A stretch of DNA of 64,000 bases from Adiantum capillus-veneris (lineage: Eukaryota; Streptophyta; Polypodiopsida; Polypodiales; Pteridaceae). The notes below the pieces were generated by a model that saw nothing but the letters and a program-made list of their open reading frames with translations, searched no databases and was not told the origin of the DNA. This document shows positions 46,125-57,490 of the stretch, piece by piece; position 1 is the first letter of the stretch; each line of letters begins with the position of its first letter. The stretch is from contig CM043965.1 in the NCBI GenBank assembly GCA_014529385.2, forward strand, positions 62,577,933-62,641,932, read 5' to 3'. The position numbers and the translations under genes were made by a program.

Positions 46125-47230
46125 ATGGCACACCTTCCACAAGCACCCACAATTGTTGAACAACTTGCTAATCTGCAACAATCCCTCATGTATGAACACA
46201 TGCGGAAAGGAAGAGCTTGAAGATAAATTATTACATTCTGCATGCATAAAATCTACATCGGCACCCAAGCAAAACAAAATTAGCAGAAAAGCCTTCACTT
46301 TTAAGGATTTTGATAGCACTAAAGATGCTAGCATGATTTTAGCATGGGTTAGTCAATTAGATGACCATTTTCATGATGAAGACTTTCCTGAACGTGAAAC
46401 ATGGTAAAATGTGCATCAAATCATCTCACCAATAGCACTGCACTGTGGTGGAATGCCAACAAGTAGCACGGAGAAAGACCACGTACCTGGCATGCACTCA
46501 AAAAACTGTTTTTACCTCAATTTTTGTCCACATAGTGTAAAGCTAAAGCACGAAGCCAGTGGGATTTAATTTGACAGGGTTGAAATGAAGATGTCCAAGG
46601 CTATACTGATCTTTTTTGGAACTGTTTAATTCAATTGCAAGCTATTGAACATGTCGGGCGCTTGAAATTAAAACGTAAATATATCTCTGGCTTAGCACTA
46701 CAAATTGGTGCTGAGGTAGATATGTTTGAACTAGATTCAATGTCAAAGGCTATTAATTTGTTTTTGCCTAGTTTTGACATGAACAAACATCAAGCCATAC
46801 CTTTTTAAAGAGATGCAGATTTGACAATTTTGCTACAACTTCTCAAACTCATAGCAACAACAACAACACGTAGCAACGAGGCAACCAAAATTCTTTCAAC
46901 CAACGTCCTGTTCAAAGTTTTAATGGTAATAAAAAGGTGAAGTGTTTCAAATGTTTTCAATATGGTCACTATGTAGATAAGTGCCCAAAAAAGTCCTGCT
47001 AAGAGCAATGGCCAATCCAATGGAGTCAACCAAAATCCAAGCCAAAAACCATTCAACAACAATCGCCCCAACGATGCTACCGTTAAGCTCATTGAAGATG
47101 CTAATCCCAATGACAATGATGTGAAAGCTAGTTACGGTGAGGGATGTGATCCTGAGTGAAATCACAATGACAACCCATCTTCAGGTACTCCTATATCTCC
47201 TCACACTTTGTTTAAAGTGCAAGGCACAGG
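46125..47230 (+). pseudogene. gag: Chromo-1 Gag
   Basis: The ATG at 46125 gives MAHLPQAPTIVEQLANLQ; the frame then shifts. Capsid blocks include AFTFKDFDSTKDASMILAWV and ERETW, and later QAIEHVGRLKLKRKYISGL and FLPSFDMNKHQA. The zinc knuckle CFKCFQYGHYVDKC (about 46946) is an intact CX2CX4HX4C. At least four frame changes or stops occur. The coding sequence is cut at 47231 by Copia-C. Confidence 0.8.
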
Positions 47231-47231
47231 C

Positions 47232-47458
47232 TGTTGGAATTAGGGTTGCAGAGAAATGCACACAGCTAGGAGAAGACGAAGGAAGCTCAAGGCACACAAC
47301 TAAGATTATATTACTTAGTGTGCAATGGAAAGATATATAGCCTTAGAGTGATGGGAGTATATACAATGCATGGAGGGAAAAACCTCCTAAAGAGGAAAAA
47401 AATGCCTTGGTGGTCCTAGTGTGTTCACACACATCACTACCACATGTATATGGTAACA
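47232..47458 (-). repeat. 3' LTR of Copia-C (227 bp)
   Basis: On the minus strand it runs from TGTTACCATATAC to CTAATTCCAACA, with TG...CA ends and the purine tract just upstream. CCATTGCACACTAAG lies in its interior. Confidence 0.85.
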
Positions 47459-47489
47459 AATCCCCCCTGGAGTGATTTGGTGAATGAGA

Positions 47490-48678
47490 GCTAGCACATG
47501 AGTAAAGGGAAGTGACATGCTCTGAGGACATGATCAGACCACAAAGGGGAGTAAGTCCAAAGCTTTGCAGAAAGATTTGAGCTTTTCACTAGACAATGCC
47601 TTTGTGAAAATATATGCAAGGTTGTCCTGTGTTGGCACATAAGCCAAGCTGATCTCTCCCGATGAGAGCCTCTCCCTGACATAGTGGTAATGCACCTCAA
47701 TGTGCTTTGTGCGAGCATGAAAAACTAGGTTCCTCGCAATTGCCAGTGCGCTCTGACTGTCAATGTAGATAGTGTTGGTAGTTCTCTATCCAACACCCAA
47801 ATCAGCTACTATAAGGCATCTGAGCCATACACACTCAACCGTAGGTGTGAAGACTGCACTGTAATCAGCCTCACAACTAGAAGTGGCCACAGTAGGGTGC
47901 TTCTTGATCAACCATGATATACATGAACTGCCAAGCATGAAACAAAAACCACTTGTGGACACTCGCGTGTCAAAACAACCAGCCCAATCTGAGTCCGAAA
48001 AAGCATGTAAGTCTGGTAGCAATGATCCCCCCTTGGGATAAAACAAGCCAAGATGTAAAGTGCCACTAAGGTAGTGGAAAATCCTCTTGACAGCTTGGAA
48101 ATGCTTAGACCCTGGGCTATGCATAAATCTGTTGACATATGAGACTGCAAACTGAATAACCGGCCTCGTGTTTCATACATAAATGAGGCATCCAACATCA
48201 GTTTGGTAAAGAGTAACATCTGCAGGATCACCAACATCATGAAGACGCAATTTTAAACTTGTCTCCATGGGAGTGCCAATAAGTTTGCAATCCTCAAGTC
48301 CAAACTTACATAGCAATGTCTCTATGTAACTTTTTTGACACAAGGCAATACCACCATCACACTGCTTAAGCTGTATGCCCAAGTAATGATGCAACAAGCC
48401 CAAAAATTTCATCTTGAAAGTAGCATTCAAATCAGCCTTCAATTCAGCAATATATTTCTCATTTGGTCCAATGATCAACAAATCATCTACATAAAGAACC
48501 ACAATGAGAATTACATCACCCTCGCGCTTTACATACAATGTACTTTCTGTTGGATTGTTACAAAAACCTTGTTTGACCAAATGAGTGCCAACTTTCTCAT
48601 ACCAAGCACGAGGAGATTGCTTCAACCCATACAAAGCCTTCTTATACCTACACACTTTGTCACCATTCTTTTGGACGA
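47490..48678 (-). pseudogene. pol: Copia-C reverse transcriptase (3' half) and RNase H
   Basis: Reading leftward: YKKALYGLKQSPRAWY, the catalytic YVDDLLIIG (about 48490), MKFLGLLHHYLGIQLKQ, FAVSYVNRF after a stop, the RNase H Asp in SDSDWAGC (about 47990), SSCEADYSAV, and a frameshifted C-terminus with RNLVFHAR and VHYHYV. Two or three frame changes make it inactive. Confidence 0.88.
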
Positions 48679-49097
48679 TGATAGTAGCCATGATTTTATT
48701 TCTGCAAGGTTGGCACAACAACTATCTCTCTCTGAAATTCATTCACCGTACAAGGTTAAAACTGTTTTTAATAATCAACATTTTAATTGCAAAACCTGAG
48801 TCACTGTTCAAGTTTGCACTGGTGAATTTACACAAGCACGTACATTTTTGGTAGCACCATTGCATGGTCTTGATATGATTTTGGGAATGCCATTTCGTCA
48901 TGAATTTGACCTGTTGATTAATTAAAAAACCCATAATATGTCTCTCATTCATAATAATAAAAATTTCTCCATCCAAGCAACACTAGCACACTAAAAATTT
49001 CCACTCCTTTCTCACGCTCAAGCCAAAAGAGCCATTAAAAAACAAGGGAAAACATATCTAGTGTTGGGTGATCAAATTTCCGCTGAAACCAAAACTT
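48679..49097 (+). pseudogene. Chromo-1 protease
   Basis: LDDDSSHDFISARLAQQLSL marks the retropepsin active site with D-D-S-S for the usual D-S-G-A, so it is probably inactive. HGLDMILGMPFRHEFDLLIN supplies the distal I-L-G motif. A stop at 48799 lies between the two. The protein is cut at 49097-49102 by Copia-D and resumes after 57490. Confidence 0.82.
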
Positions 49098-49102
49098 CAC
49101 GT
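49098..49102. other. Target-site duplication of Copia-D (left)
   Basis: CACGT, repeated at 57491-57495. Joining the Chromo-1 sequence across these copies restores the protease-to-RT linker. Confidence 0.9.
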
Positions 49103-49292
49103 TGAAGGGGAACGGGGAGCACCACAGACGGAGAGTGAGTGAGAGGAGGAGACACACGACACACAAATATGGGTGGGGAGACTCAAAGAGTGAGCAACCC
49201 CCTATACACTTATGCTATGTATAAGGTATACAAGTCAGTGGGCGCCCAGACTCTAGGCGGCCGGGCAATGCACAGACGCCTATACCCCAACA
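49103..49292 (-). repeat. 3' LTR of Copia-D
   Basis: TGAAGGGGAACGG ... TATACCCCAACA on the plus strand. It is followed by ACCTCCCACT, the complement of the polypurine tract. Confidence 0.9.
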
Positions 49293-49371
49293 ACCTCCCA
49301 CTTAAAGGCGACTGTGCCTTTAAGCAAGAGAACCTAGTCTAAAGACTACAAAAGGCGAGAGAAAACCGCTC

Positions 49372-50742
49372 TCAATCGATGCCCACTGGCTGGCTGTGAT
49401 CGTGTGTATCCGGCTGTCCTATTCCCGTGTAAGTCCATACACCACCAGACGTACCGCACACGTACTGCAAGTATGTACGCAATACCTGCATATCTCCCTC
49501 GTGCACTATGGCATCATCAGTCAACCAATGACTGACAACCCCAACTGCAAATGCTCCCACTATAGCTGCGATATCCGGTCTCAAGATCAGCATCTCATAC
49601 ATGAGACCACCGAATGCCGATGCAATGCTAGCGGGCCCTGCTAGCTCTACGGAGCATGCATCAACATATATATCCCTGGAAATAGGCATCTCTGACTGAC
49701 AAGGTGTGTCAGTCACATGCATCTCCTGACTGTCCACAAAAGATGCATCAACCTGTCGTGCAACCTCAGAGCAAACCAGCTGCTCTAGGTGTCTGCTGGA
49801 AGACATATCCTGCACAACTATATCCCCATGCTCACTTTCGAGCATAGAAAGGAATGATTGCATAATCGCTGACGTCTCAGCCTCCTCTGCAATCATCCAC
49901 TGCAAACATGACCACTCAATCTGCTGTGACTCACTAAAGCTCTCATGCTCTAACTCCGTATGCATAGACTCTTGCACAACGTCCTCCTATTGTGACTCAC
50001 TAGAGCAAGACCGCTCTACCTGTCTATCATGCATAGAAGTATCTCGCACAACTGACTCTCTGCTTTGCTCAGTCACTAGCAAAGCATGCATGTATGACTC
50101 TGTCACCTTACTATGTGACTGCTCAAGTCGTGCTCCAATTGTGTGCACAACGAGCTCACTACTCTGCACTCCATGCAAAGTACCCTGCAACCCATGAGCA
50201 AAAGAGTCTCGCCTGCTCTCTCGCTCTCTACCTGGCTGCATGATCACAGAGACAACACCATCTCTCTCGTGATCCACATGCAATGGGTAACCTGTACCAC
50301 TCCTGGCACCTCTCGCAATCACTAGCGAACCCAAATGCATCACAAAATCTCGCTCTCGTAGCGAAATATGACATCCACAATCTCTAAGCTGACCAATCGA
50401 GATCAAACTCATTGTCAAATCTGGTACATAGCGCACATGTCGTAACAAGTAAGATGCACCACTCGGTAATGACAGTCTCACATCTCCTGCACCTGCTATC
50501 GCATGCACCGATCCATCGGTCAAACGTACACTGCCAAGCATCCCGCTAGAATAGCTACAAAACCATGCACGATGCGGCATGACATGAAACATAGCATCTG
50601 CGTCTAGCAACCACTGCGAAGGGAGTGAACTATCCACATGTATAGCATCTCGTGCATAGCTCGAGGTAAAAGTGACATCCCCGTCACTAGTATACTCCGA
50701 CACTACATGTGCCTCAACTGTCAAAGCAACTGAGTCCATGGC
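49372..50742 (-). pseudogene. Copia-D ORF, C-terminal part: degenerate protease, acidic linker, RNase H-like end
   Basis: The frame enters from Copia-D gag across the Copia-E insertion. It reads WLLDADAMFHVM, where copia proteases have W-x-L-D-S-G-A-S-x-H-M, then LTDGSVHAIAGAGDVRLSL and LRHVRYVPDLTMSLISIGQL, the usual protease-to-GAG-preintegrase region. After a Ser/Glu-rich stretch a single TAG occurs at 49989-49987. The same frame continues to 49372 with GGLMYEMLILRPDIAAIVG and VLRTYLQYVCGTSGGV, resembling copia RNase H entry (LMYL...TRPDI, VLRYL-GT). All sequence between these modules (integrase, RT) is gone, yet the frame is open apart from one stop. Confidence 0.75.
50738..50742. other. 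Target-site duplication of Copia-E (left)
   Basis: ATGGC, repeated at 55712-55716. On the minus strand GCCAT keeps the Copia-D codon GCC in phase on both sides. Confidence 0.85.
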
Positions 50743-50871
50743 TGTTGAGATGTCGAGCTCTACACCTTGAGCTGGCATCCACTACGGGTCTTGGCCGCTT
50801 ACGGCATTTACTCACTGGCGCGTTAGGTGACCGACACGGAGGATCTCTGCCAGTGATTCTACAGCAGGACT
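50743..50871 (+). repeat. 5' LTR of Copia-E, truncated after about 129 bases
   Basis: 50743-50871 is essentially identical to 55389-55517. Beyond 50871 the sequences are unrelated, so the R/U5 part and primer site of the 5' LTR seem to be lost or replaced by the 196 bases before gag. Confidence 0.8.
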
Positions 50872-51067
50872 CAGTTTTTCGCACAAGTTTCTGAACAGGT
50901 CTCCAAAGTGCAGTATACAGAGATTTACTGTACAAGTACAGTGGTTGTATGTACGCTTGATTGTGGACACTCGTTGAGTGTAGAAAGCGTTACAGGAACC
51001 ACGATAGCAGGTTCAACAGATTTGCAGGTTTTTGCAGATTGCAGCTATTTTGTCTTAGTGCTTCAAG

Positions 51068-54000
51068 ATGTCTGACGGTTTCAGTCAGATTGTTACTGAG
51101 AAGCTTGAGAAAAATAACTACCCTGCATGGAAGTTCAGAATAACAAATTTCCTAAAAGGAAAAGGTTATTGGGACTATGTAGAAGGAGACAATGAAAAGG
51201 AACCAGAGATTCCCGAGGCAAATGCTACAGCAGAACAAAGGAAAGCTTTGAGGGACTGGCAACAAGGCCAGAGCAAAGTGATGTATTGGCTGTCTATGAG
51301 CATCACAGATGGCATGATGGGCTATCTACAGGATGCTGAAACCCCCGCCATTGCATGGAGAAACTTCGGCAGAGTGTTCGAGGTGAACACCAAGGCCAGG
51401 AAGCTTCAACTAAAGTCGGAGCTAAATCAGGTTAAGAGGAACAACCTCTCAATCAATGATTATGCCTTGAAGATCAAGAGTATCATTGAGGCTCTTGGAT
51501 CTATTAAAGTCTTAGTGGAAGACGATGACATTGTCCGTGCATGCTTGGATGGTCTAGGAGATGAGTATGTACATTTTAGGTCTTCCATGAATACAAGAGA
51601 CGACATCCCCGTGTTCCAAGATTTGATTTCTATGCTTATTCTTGAGGAGAAGAACCTTGACACATCTTGTTCTCATGGCAGAAATAATTCTGAACAGGCC
51701 TTCTATTCTAACTCCAACAGAGGTAGAGGTAGAGGTCGTGGTTGAGGCCCAAGGGGTTGCAGGGGCCAATTTCTGGAAGGTCAATCAAATCAAAACAATA
51801 CAGGTGGCAGGGGAAACCAGTCTCAAGGCAGGGGGAGTCAAAGAGGTCGTGGTGCAGGATCAAGCAGGCAGCAACATACTCCAGATAGTAGAGAATGTTG
51901 GACTTGTGGTGAAAGAGGTCACATGTCACGTGACTGTCCAAAGGGAAAAGCAAGTAGAAAGAGAGAACAGGGCAACTATGCATCTACTAGCAGAGATGCA
52001 GATGACAGCAAAAACGAGCGCATGTTTGTTATGCAGCATGTAATGAATACAATGACTGCAGAGAATTCCACCCAAGATGATGTTTGGTATGTGGATTCAG
52101 GTGCCTCTAATCACATGACGTCTCGTGGAGAGTGGTTTAGAGATATACGCAAACCAGATGTGTCAGGCTATGTGCAGACAGGAGATGACACAGCTCACCC
52201 CATTGCTCATGTAGGGGACATACCTCTAAATACGAAGAGTGGGAAATCAAAGTACTTAGCAGATGTACTTCATGTCCCAAACATTACAAAGAATCTTGTT
52301 TCTGTTGGACAAATGGTTGAGCAGGGTTTGCAGGTTCGCTTCAATCCAAATGGCTGTTATGTAGAAGATTTCCAGAATGGCTGTAAGCTGATCACAGAGG
52401 GCAAATGTGTGGGCAGAATGTTTACGCTGAATGTAGACATGCCTGAGGTAAAAGCTGCATTATTTGCACAGGGCACAGGTGTTGTGGCTGATGTTGACAT
52501 TTGGCACAAACGCATTGGCCATGTCAATGAGCAGAGATTGCGCAGCATGCAATCAAAACAGATTGTAAAAGGTTTGCCCAAATTCAAGGTGGATGGTATG
52601 CATAAAGTGTGTGCAGCATGCCAGTTTGGAAAACAGTCAAAGGGCTCATTTCCACATGAGCGCAATGTATGTAAAAGGCCACTTGAGGTGGTGCACACAG
52701 ATGTTTGGGGTCCAACCGATACTGCAAGTATACATGGTTGCAGGTATTATGTCTCTTTCATTGATGACCATACAAGGAAAGTATGGGTCTACTTCATGCG
52801 TAACAAAAGTGAAGTGTTTGGTCACTTTCAAGACTTCAAAGTCATGATTGAGAAGGAGACAGATATGCAAATCAAGACATTGAGGTTAGATGGAGGGGGA
52901 GAGTACTTCTCTAATGATTTTTCAGATTTTCTACGAATGCATGGTATACACAGGCAGTTTACATGCAGATATACTCCACAGCAGAATGGGGTCGCAGAAA
53001 GGAAAAACAGGCACATTGCAGAGGTTGCACGTGCATTGATGAATGAGAAGAACATGCCTCATCATTTCTGGGCTGAAGCTGTAAATACAGCTGTGTACAT
53101 TATGAACAGGACACCTACAGCTGCGGTGCATGATGTAACACCTGAGGAAAAGTTTACAGGTACAAAGCCTGATTTGGCACACTTGAAAGTGTTTGGCTGC
53201 ATAGCTTACGTGCATGTACCAGATGAGTTGCGTAGGAAATTGGATCCTAAAGCAGAGAAATGTATTCTTGTGGGATATTCCCTTGAACAAAAGGGGTACA
53301 GGTGCTACAATCCTACTACACGAGAATTACGAGTGAGCAGAGATGTAGTCTTTGATGAGATGAGAAGCTGGTACAGTAATGCACATGGCACTATTGGGGC
53401 TGATGTAAAAGATGATGTGGTTGTACAAAATGTGAGGCCACAGTCACAGGTTTTGAGTGGACCACAAGAGTCCTCTTCTCGTGGCTCTGTTGAGAAACCA
53501 TGGAATGGTAGACTACGTACGCAGGTTACTCCACCAACAGGTACAGGGAATGTATCACGAAAAGGAAAGGAAAAGGTTGATGAACCTCCCTTTATGGTTG
53601 ATGCATCATCAGGTTTTTCACATGTAGACATGGATTCAGATGGTTCTGAACAAAGTCTTGATGAGGAATTTGGAATTCCGGCTGTCAGGACACCTGGTGT
53701 AAGGAAAGTACAAGAAGATGCTAGAGGGCAAAGGAGTGACCAAGGACCACGCAGGTCTAATAGAGTCAGAAATCCAGTTCAGAAATTGACTTATGGTGGG
53801 TATCTAGCGCATCACCAAGCCTACATGGCTAAGGTGATACAGGATGTGGAGCCCACATGTTTTGAGGATGCAGTTGGAAATGTGCATTGGGATGATGCAA
53901 TGAATGAAGAGATGGCTGCATTGGAAGCAAATGACACATGGGAGTTGGTGCCATTGCCAAGTGGCAAGAAAGCTATTGGCTGTAAATGGGTGTATAAAAC

Positions 54001-55339
54001 CAAGCATAATCCTGATGGTAACATTGAGCGTCACAAGGCAAGGCTGGTCGCAAAGGGTTATGCACAGACGTATGGCATAGACTATGAGGAGACCTTTGCT
54101 CCAGTGGCAAAGATGACGACTGTGAGAGCTGTCATAGCAGTGGCTGCATCTAGAGGATGGATTATGCATCAAATGGATGTAAAGAATGCCTTCTTGAATG
54201 GTGAATTGCAAGAGGAAGTGTATATGGATCAGCCACCTGGTTATGTCGATCCAGGTTACCCAGATTATGTATGCAGACTTCTCAAAGCTTTGTATGGTTT
54301 GAAGCAGGGCTCTAGAGCATGGTATGACAGGATTGCCAAGTATCTTGTCAGTATTGGTTTTAGGAGAGCTCATGCTGATCATTCACTCTATGTACGTGAG
54401 AGTGATGTGGGGATTGTGGTCATTACCATATATGTAGATGACCTTATTATTGTTGGTGACAATGCTATGGAGATTGACTATGTGAAGGGTCTTCTCAAAC
54501 AGGAGTTTGAAATGAAAGATTTAGGCGAGTTGCGCTACTTTCTTGGCATTGAGGTGATCAGGACTCCAGAGGGTGTATGGCTATCACAGAGACAGTATGC
54601 TTTGGACATGTTGTCAAAGTATGGTATGGCTGATTGTAAGCCAATTTCTATTCCCTTGGATGTGAATGCAAAGCTGAGTGCAGAGAAGGGTGATGTTGTT
54701 GAGGATGTCAACATGTACAGGAAGATTGTGGGTAGTCTAATCTACTTGACTATCACGAGGCCAGACTTGAGCTACATAGTAGGCTTGGAGAGTCAGTTCA
54801 TGCAACTTCCGAGGAAGCCACATTTGGATGGAGTACGACGCACACTTAGGTATGTGCAAGGTACTCTTGACTACGCATTGTTCTATGCAGCAGATGCACC
54901 ATTAGCATTGTATGGGTATACAGATGCAGATTGGGCAGGTAGCATTGTTGATAGGAGATCTACGAGTGGCTTCATGTTCTCTTTTGGGAGTGCTGCTGTT
55001 ACTTGGAGTAGCAAAAAGCAGCCTACGGTTGCTTTATCGAGCACATAGGCCGAGTACAGAGGTGCAGCAGTTGCGGTGTGCGAGGTAGCTTGGCTACGCA
55101 CATTACTTGAGGACTTGGGAGTGCAGGTGGACCAGCAGATTTTCATTCATTGTGACAACCTCAGCAGCATGCAGTTGGCTAGGAACCCAGTGTTCCATGC
55201 TAGGACCAAACACATAGAGGTCCATTACCACTACGTTCGAGAGCGAGTGTTGGCGGGCGACATCGACTTGGTCTACGTCAGCACAGAGGAGCAGATAGCA
55301 GATATCTTTACCAAGGCCCTCGGAGCTGAGAAGCTTTGA
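51068..55339 (+). pseudogene. gag-pol: Copia-E Gag-Pol polyprotein, two in-frame stops
   Basis: One frame of about 1,420 codons. Gag (51068 on) has EKLEKNNYPAWKFRITNFL, GRGRG repeats and a knuckle CWTCGERGHMSRDC (about 51900). Protease has WYVDSGASNHM (about 52086). Integrase has an HHCC finger (HKRIGHVNEQRL ... CAACQFG), Asp in VVHTDVWGP, Asp in LRLDGGGEY and Glu in GVAERKNR, all intact. RT has KARLVAKGYAQ, QMDVKNAFLNG and YVDDLIIVG (about 54434). RNase H has TDADWAGS. TGA at 51743 interrupts the Gly/Arg repeat, where CGA would be expected. TAG at 55046 replaces the Glu in S-S-T-E-A-E-Y, an RNase H catalytic residue. The frame ends ADIFTKALGAEKL at 55339. Confidence 0.93.
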
Positions 55340-55388
55340 CGTTTTCGGACTATGCTTGGACTCTGCGACATGCAGAGCTCGAGGGGAG

Positions 55389-55711
55389 TGTTGAGATGTC
55401 GAGCTCTACACCTTGAGCTGGCATCCACTACGGGTCTTGGCCGCTTACGGCATTTACTCACTGGCGCGTTAGGTGACCGACACGGAGGATCTCTGCCAGT
55501 GATTCTACAGCAGGACTACACTTATAGTGCCAGCCTAGTACGCTTCTAGCGAGTTCACACTTAGTGACCGCATGTACATGTTGTGCTACTTTTCAGCTTT
55601 AGCACTTAGTCATTTTGTACTCTCTTTTCTGTGAAGAAGAAGAAGAAGCTTTCTATCTCTGTGTGCTTTGTGCTTGTCTTGTGTAGCTCTCTTGCATCCT
55701 CATTCTTTACA
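55389..55711 (+). repeat. 3' LTR of Copia-E (323 bp)
   Basis: A purine tract (GAGGGGAG) precedes TGTTGAGATG. The LTR contains a GAAGAAGAAGAAG run near 55635 and ends TTCTTTACA directly before ATGGC. Confidence 0.85.
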
Positions 55712-56175
55712 ATGGCATCACTACATACATCTCTGAGACTGCCATGTCTCCTACGATGTCGCATACGACGAAAACAGCGCCGTCTAACGTGTCCAGAATG
55801 ACCACAATACCAACATATTATTTGTCGGCGTACTCGTGAATGTACATGTCTCACACGAGTCCTTGATGACTCAGATCTATCATACATATCATGTAATCTG
55901 CGCCAAAGTGCTCTCGAAGTAGTCTCATACATAACAAGAGCATATACAGATTTCGCAAGGTGCAAAGAGAGTGTAGATAGTGCCATCTCCTCTAGCTCCT
56001 GCCGCTGATCGTCAGACATGTTTGAAGGTCTACCTGCATCACCACTCAATGGTCCATGCAACCCTCGCTGTGTCAATGCGTCAAGCATACACTCTCTCCA
56101 TGCCGCAAAGTCTGACCCATCAAACATGCGCATCTGTGAGAGGTCACAATCTGATCGATCACCTGTCTCTGCCAT
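55712..56175 (-). pseudogene. gag: Copia-D Gag, N-terminal part, interrupted by Copia-E
   Basis: The likely start is MAETGDRSDCDLSQ at 56175 (the frame is open from 56340). It contains FDGSDFAAWRECMLDAL, MALSTLSLHLAKSVYALVM and RALWRRLHDMYD of a UBN2-type Gag, then almost at once a knuckle CWYCGHSGHVRRRC (CX2CX4HX4C). About 100 residues usually found between these are missing. The frame reaches the ATGGC duplication at 55716-55712 and continues in phase at 50742-50738. Confidence 0.85.
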
Positions 56176-57286
56176 GAGCACAATGTAGCAAACTAGAAAG
56201 CAAAACCACCTCACCAACAACACCTGGAAATTGTCTACCAATATGGCCAGAAACACAATGTAAAACCTTTGAGACACACTCCAAAATAGAGCTCCCGCAA
56301 TGTCAATACAAGCCTCGCCTGCTCTAGTATCACACTGCAATCTGTGAGCTAATCACCAAGCCCACACCATGCGGTATCGATGCATACACATGCACAAATC
56401 TCCCACCTACAGAGAACACCGCACGCAAATGCTGAGTGCAACCCGCAATCTCTACCTAGATCGCATAAATGATACGCTAAAACTCCTGGGAAAATTTTGC
56501 CAGAGTTTTGTCAGTAAAATGGCTACAAAACCAGTAACCAAACTGACTACATGCTCAAAACCATGAGGAACCAAAGCGCATCAAACCGCAGTCCAAATGC
56601 ATGCACCAATCTCCACACTTTGCATACATCATTGCAAACACCTGCAAATCTAGTACACAAATATCTGCTTTACCTGTGACTGCCAAAAAACATGCTCGAG
56701 ACATACATTGCCGAGCTCAAAATGCAATCATATTAGTCTCCCTGAGCATCAAACCACATAAGGCATACATCGTATCCTCCCACCTGTGAGGAAACTTGCA
56801 GCAAATATCACTCTCACATCTGAGAGCAAACCATGTGTGGAATCCTCGACACACAATAAACAACTGCTGCTGCAGAAAATTCAGCATTCAGAATTTTAAA
56901 ATTCTAATATGACGAGCGCGTCCGGAGCGTGCTAAAACCCCAAGGTAGACTCCTGGATCACATGTATCTGAGTCCGGGTGTGAAAGCTATGCCAAAAAAC
57001 CTGCTTTTTGACCCAAAAACGCAGCATAAACTGCCAAAAGAGGGCTGAAAATGCAGCTCCTCAACCGTAGCTCGAATGAAGTTTTTGATGGCTCGAATGG
57101 CTATGAAAGGGGGGTAAAACGCCAAGACGCCTGATGGAAACACTCTCGGAAAGCTGAATTTTCCGATGCCGAAGTCGAAACCCTGTTTGCACTCTTGAAA
57201 GTGCGAGCGCGGACGCGATTTCGGGAATGAAACTGGCTCTCCGCTGTCGTCGTGACTGTGCACACACGCGCTCCCTCCGCACCTAC
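56176..57286 (-). promoter_or_regulatory. Copia-D leader, with the shared copia leader motif
   Basis: About 1.1 kb without a recognised ORF. At 56485-56523 the plus strand reads CCTGGGAAAATTTTGCCAGA, then GTTTTGTCAGTAAAATGG, closely matching the motif in the Copia-A leader at 631-665. Confidence 0.55.
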
Positions 57287-57298
57287 GCTCTAATACCA
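57287..57298 (-). other. Primer-binding site of Copia-D
   Basis: Minus strand TGGTATTAGAGC, one base different from the initiator Met tRNA complement TGGTATCAGAGC; it lies two bases inside the LTR. Confidence 0.85.
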
Positions 57299-57300
57299 AT

Positions 57301-57490
57301 TGAAGGGGATCGGGGAGCACCACAGACGGAGAGCGAGCGAGAGAAGGAGACACACGACACACAGATATGGGTGGGGAGACTCAAAGAGTGAGCAGCCCCC
57401 TATACACTTATGCTATGTATAAGGTATACAAGTCAGTGGGCGCCCAGACTTTGGGCGGCCGGGCAAGGCACAGACGCCTATACCCCAACA
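57301..57490 (-). repeat. 5' LTR of Copia-D
   Basis: TGAAGGGGATCGG ... TATACCCCAACA on the plus strand, followed by the CACGT duplication. Confidence 0.9.

Larger units (their letters stand above)
47232..48678 (-). mobile_element. Copia-C, truncated Ty1/copia inserted in Chromo-1
   Basis: Only the 3' part remains: the distal half of reverse transcriptase, RNase H, a purine tract (minus-strand CTCCAGGGGGGAT) and one LTR. The right end is abrupt, inside RT, where Chromo-1 protease sequence resumes. With the 5' end missing, no target duplication can be tested. Confidence 0.85.
50743..55711 (+). mobile_element. Copia-E, nearly complete Ty1/copia element nested in Copia-D
   Basis: The element starts TGTTGAGATGTCGAG and ends CATTCTTTACA. 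ATGGC flanks it at 50738-50742 and 55712-55716, and the host reading frame is continuous across these copies. It encodes one long Gag-Pol frame with two stops. The 3' LTR is 323 bp, but only its first ~129 bases are present at the 5' end; no primer site is recognisable there. Confidence 0.88.
49103..57490 (-). mobile_element. Copia-D, non-autonomous Ty1/copia element with exact target duplication
   Basis: Two 190-bp LTRs (49103-49292 and 57301-57490) differ at about nine positions, mostly transitions. The 5-bp duplication CACGT flanks them at 49098-49102 and 57491-57495. The primer site is at 57287-57298, and the purine tract (minus-strand AGTGGGAGGT) precedes the 3' LTR. Without Copia-E the internal region is about 3.0 kb and encodes Gag, a damaged protease and a RNase H-like remnant. 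Integrase and reverse transcriptase are absent. Confidence 0.9.

Noticed and set aside
55389-55512. A 124-bp LTR for Copia-E ending at the CA at 55512
   Set aside because: It leaves no target duplication and no primer site, and would not rejoin the Copia-D frame. Ending at 55711 gives an exact ATGGC repeat and frame continuity.
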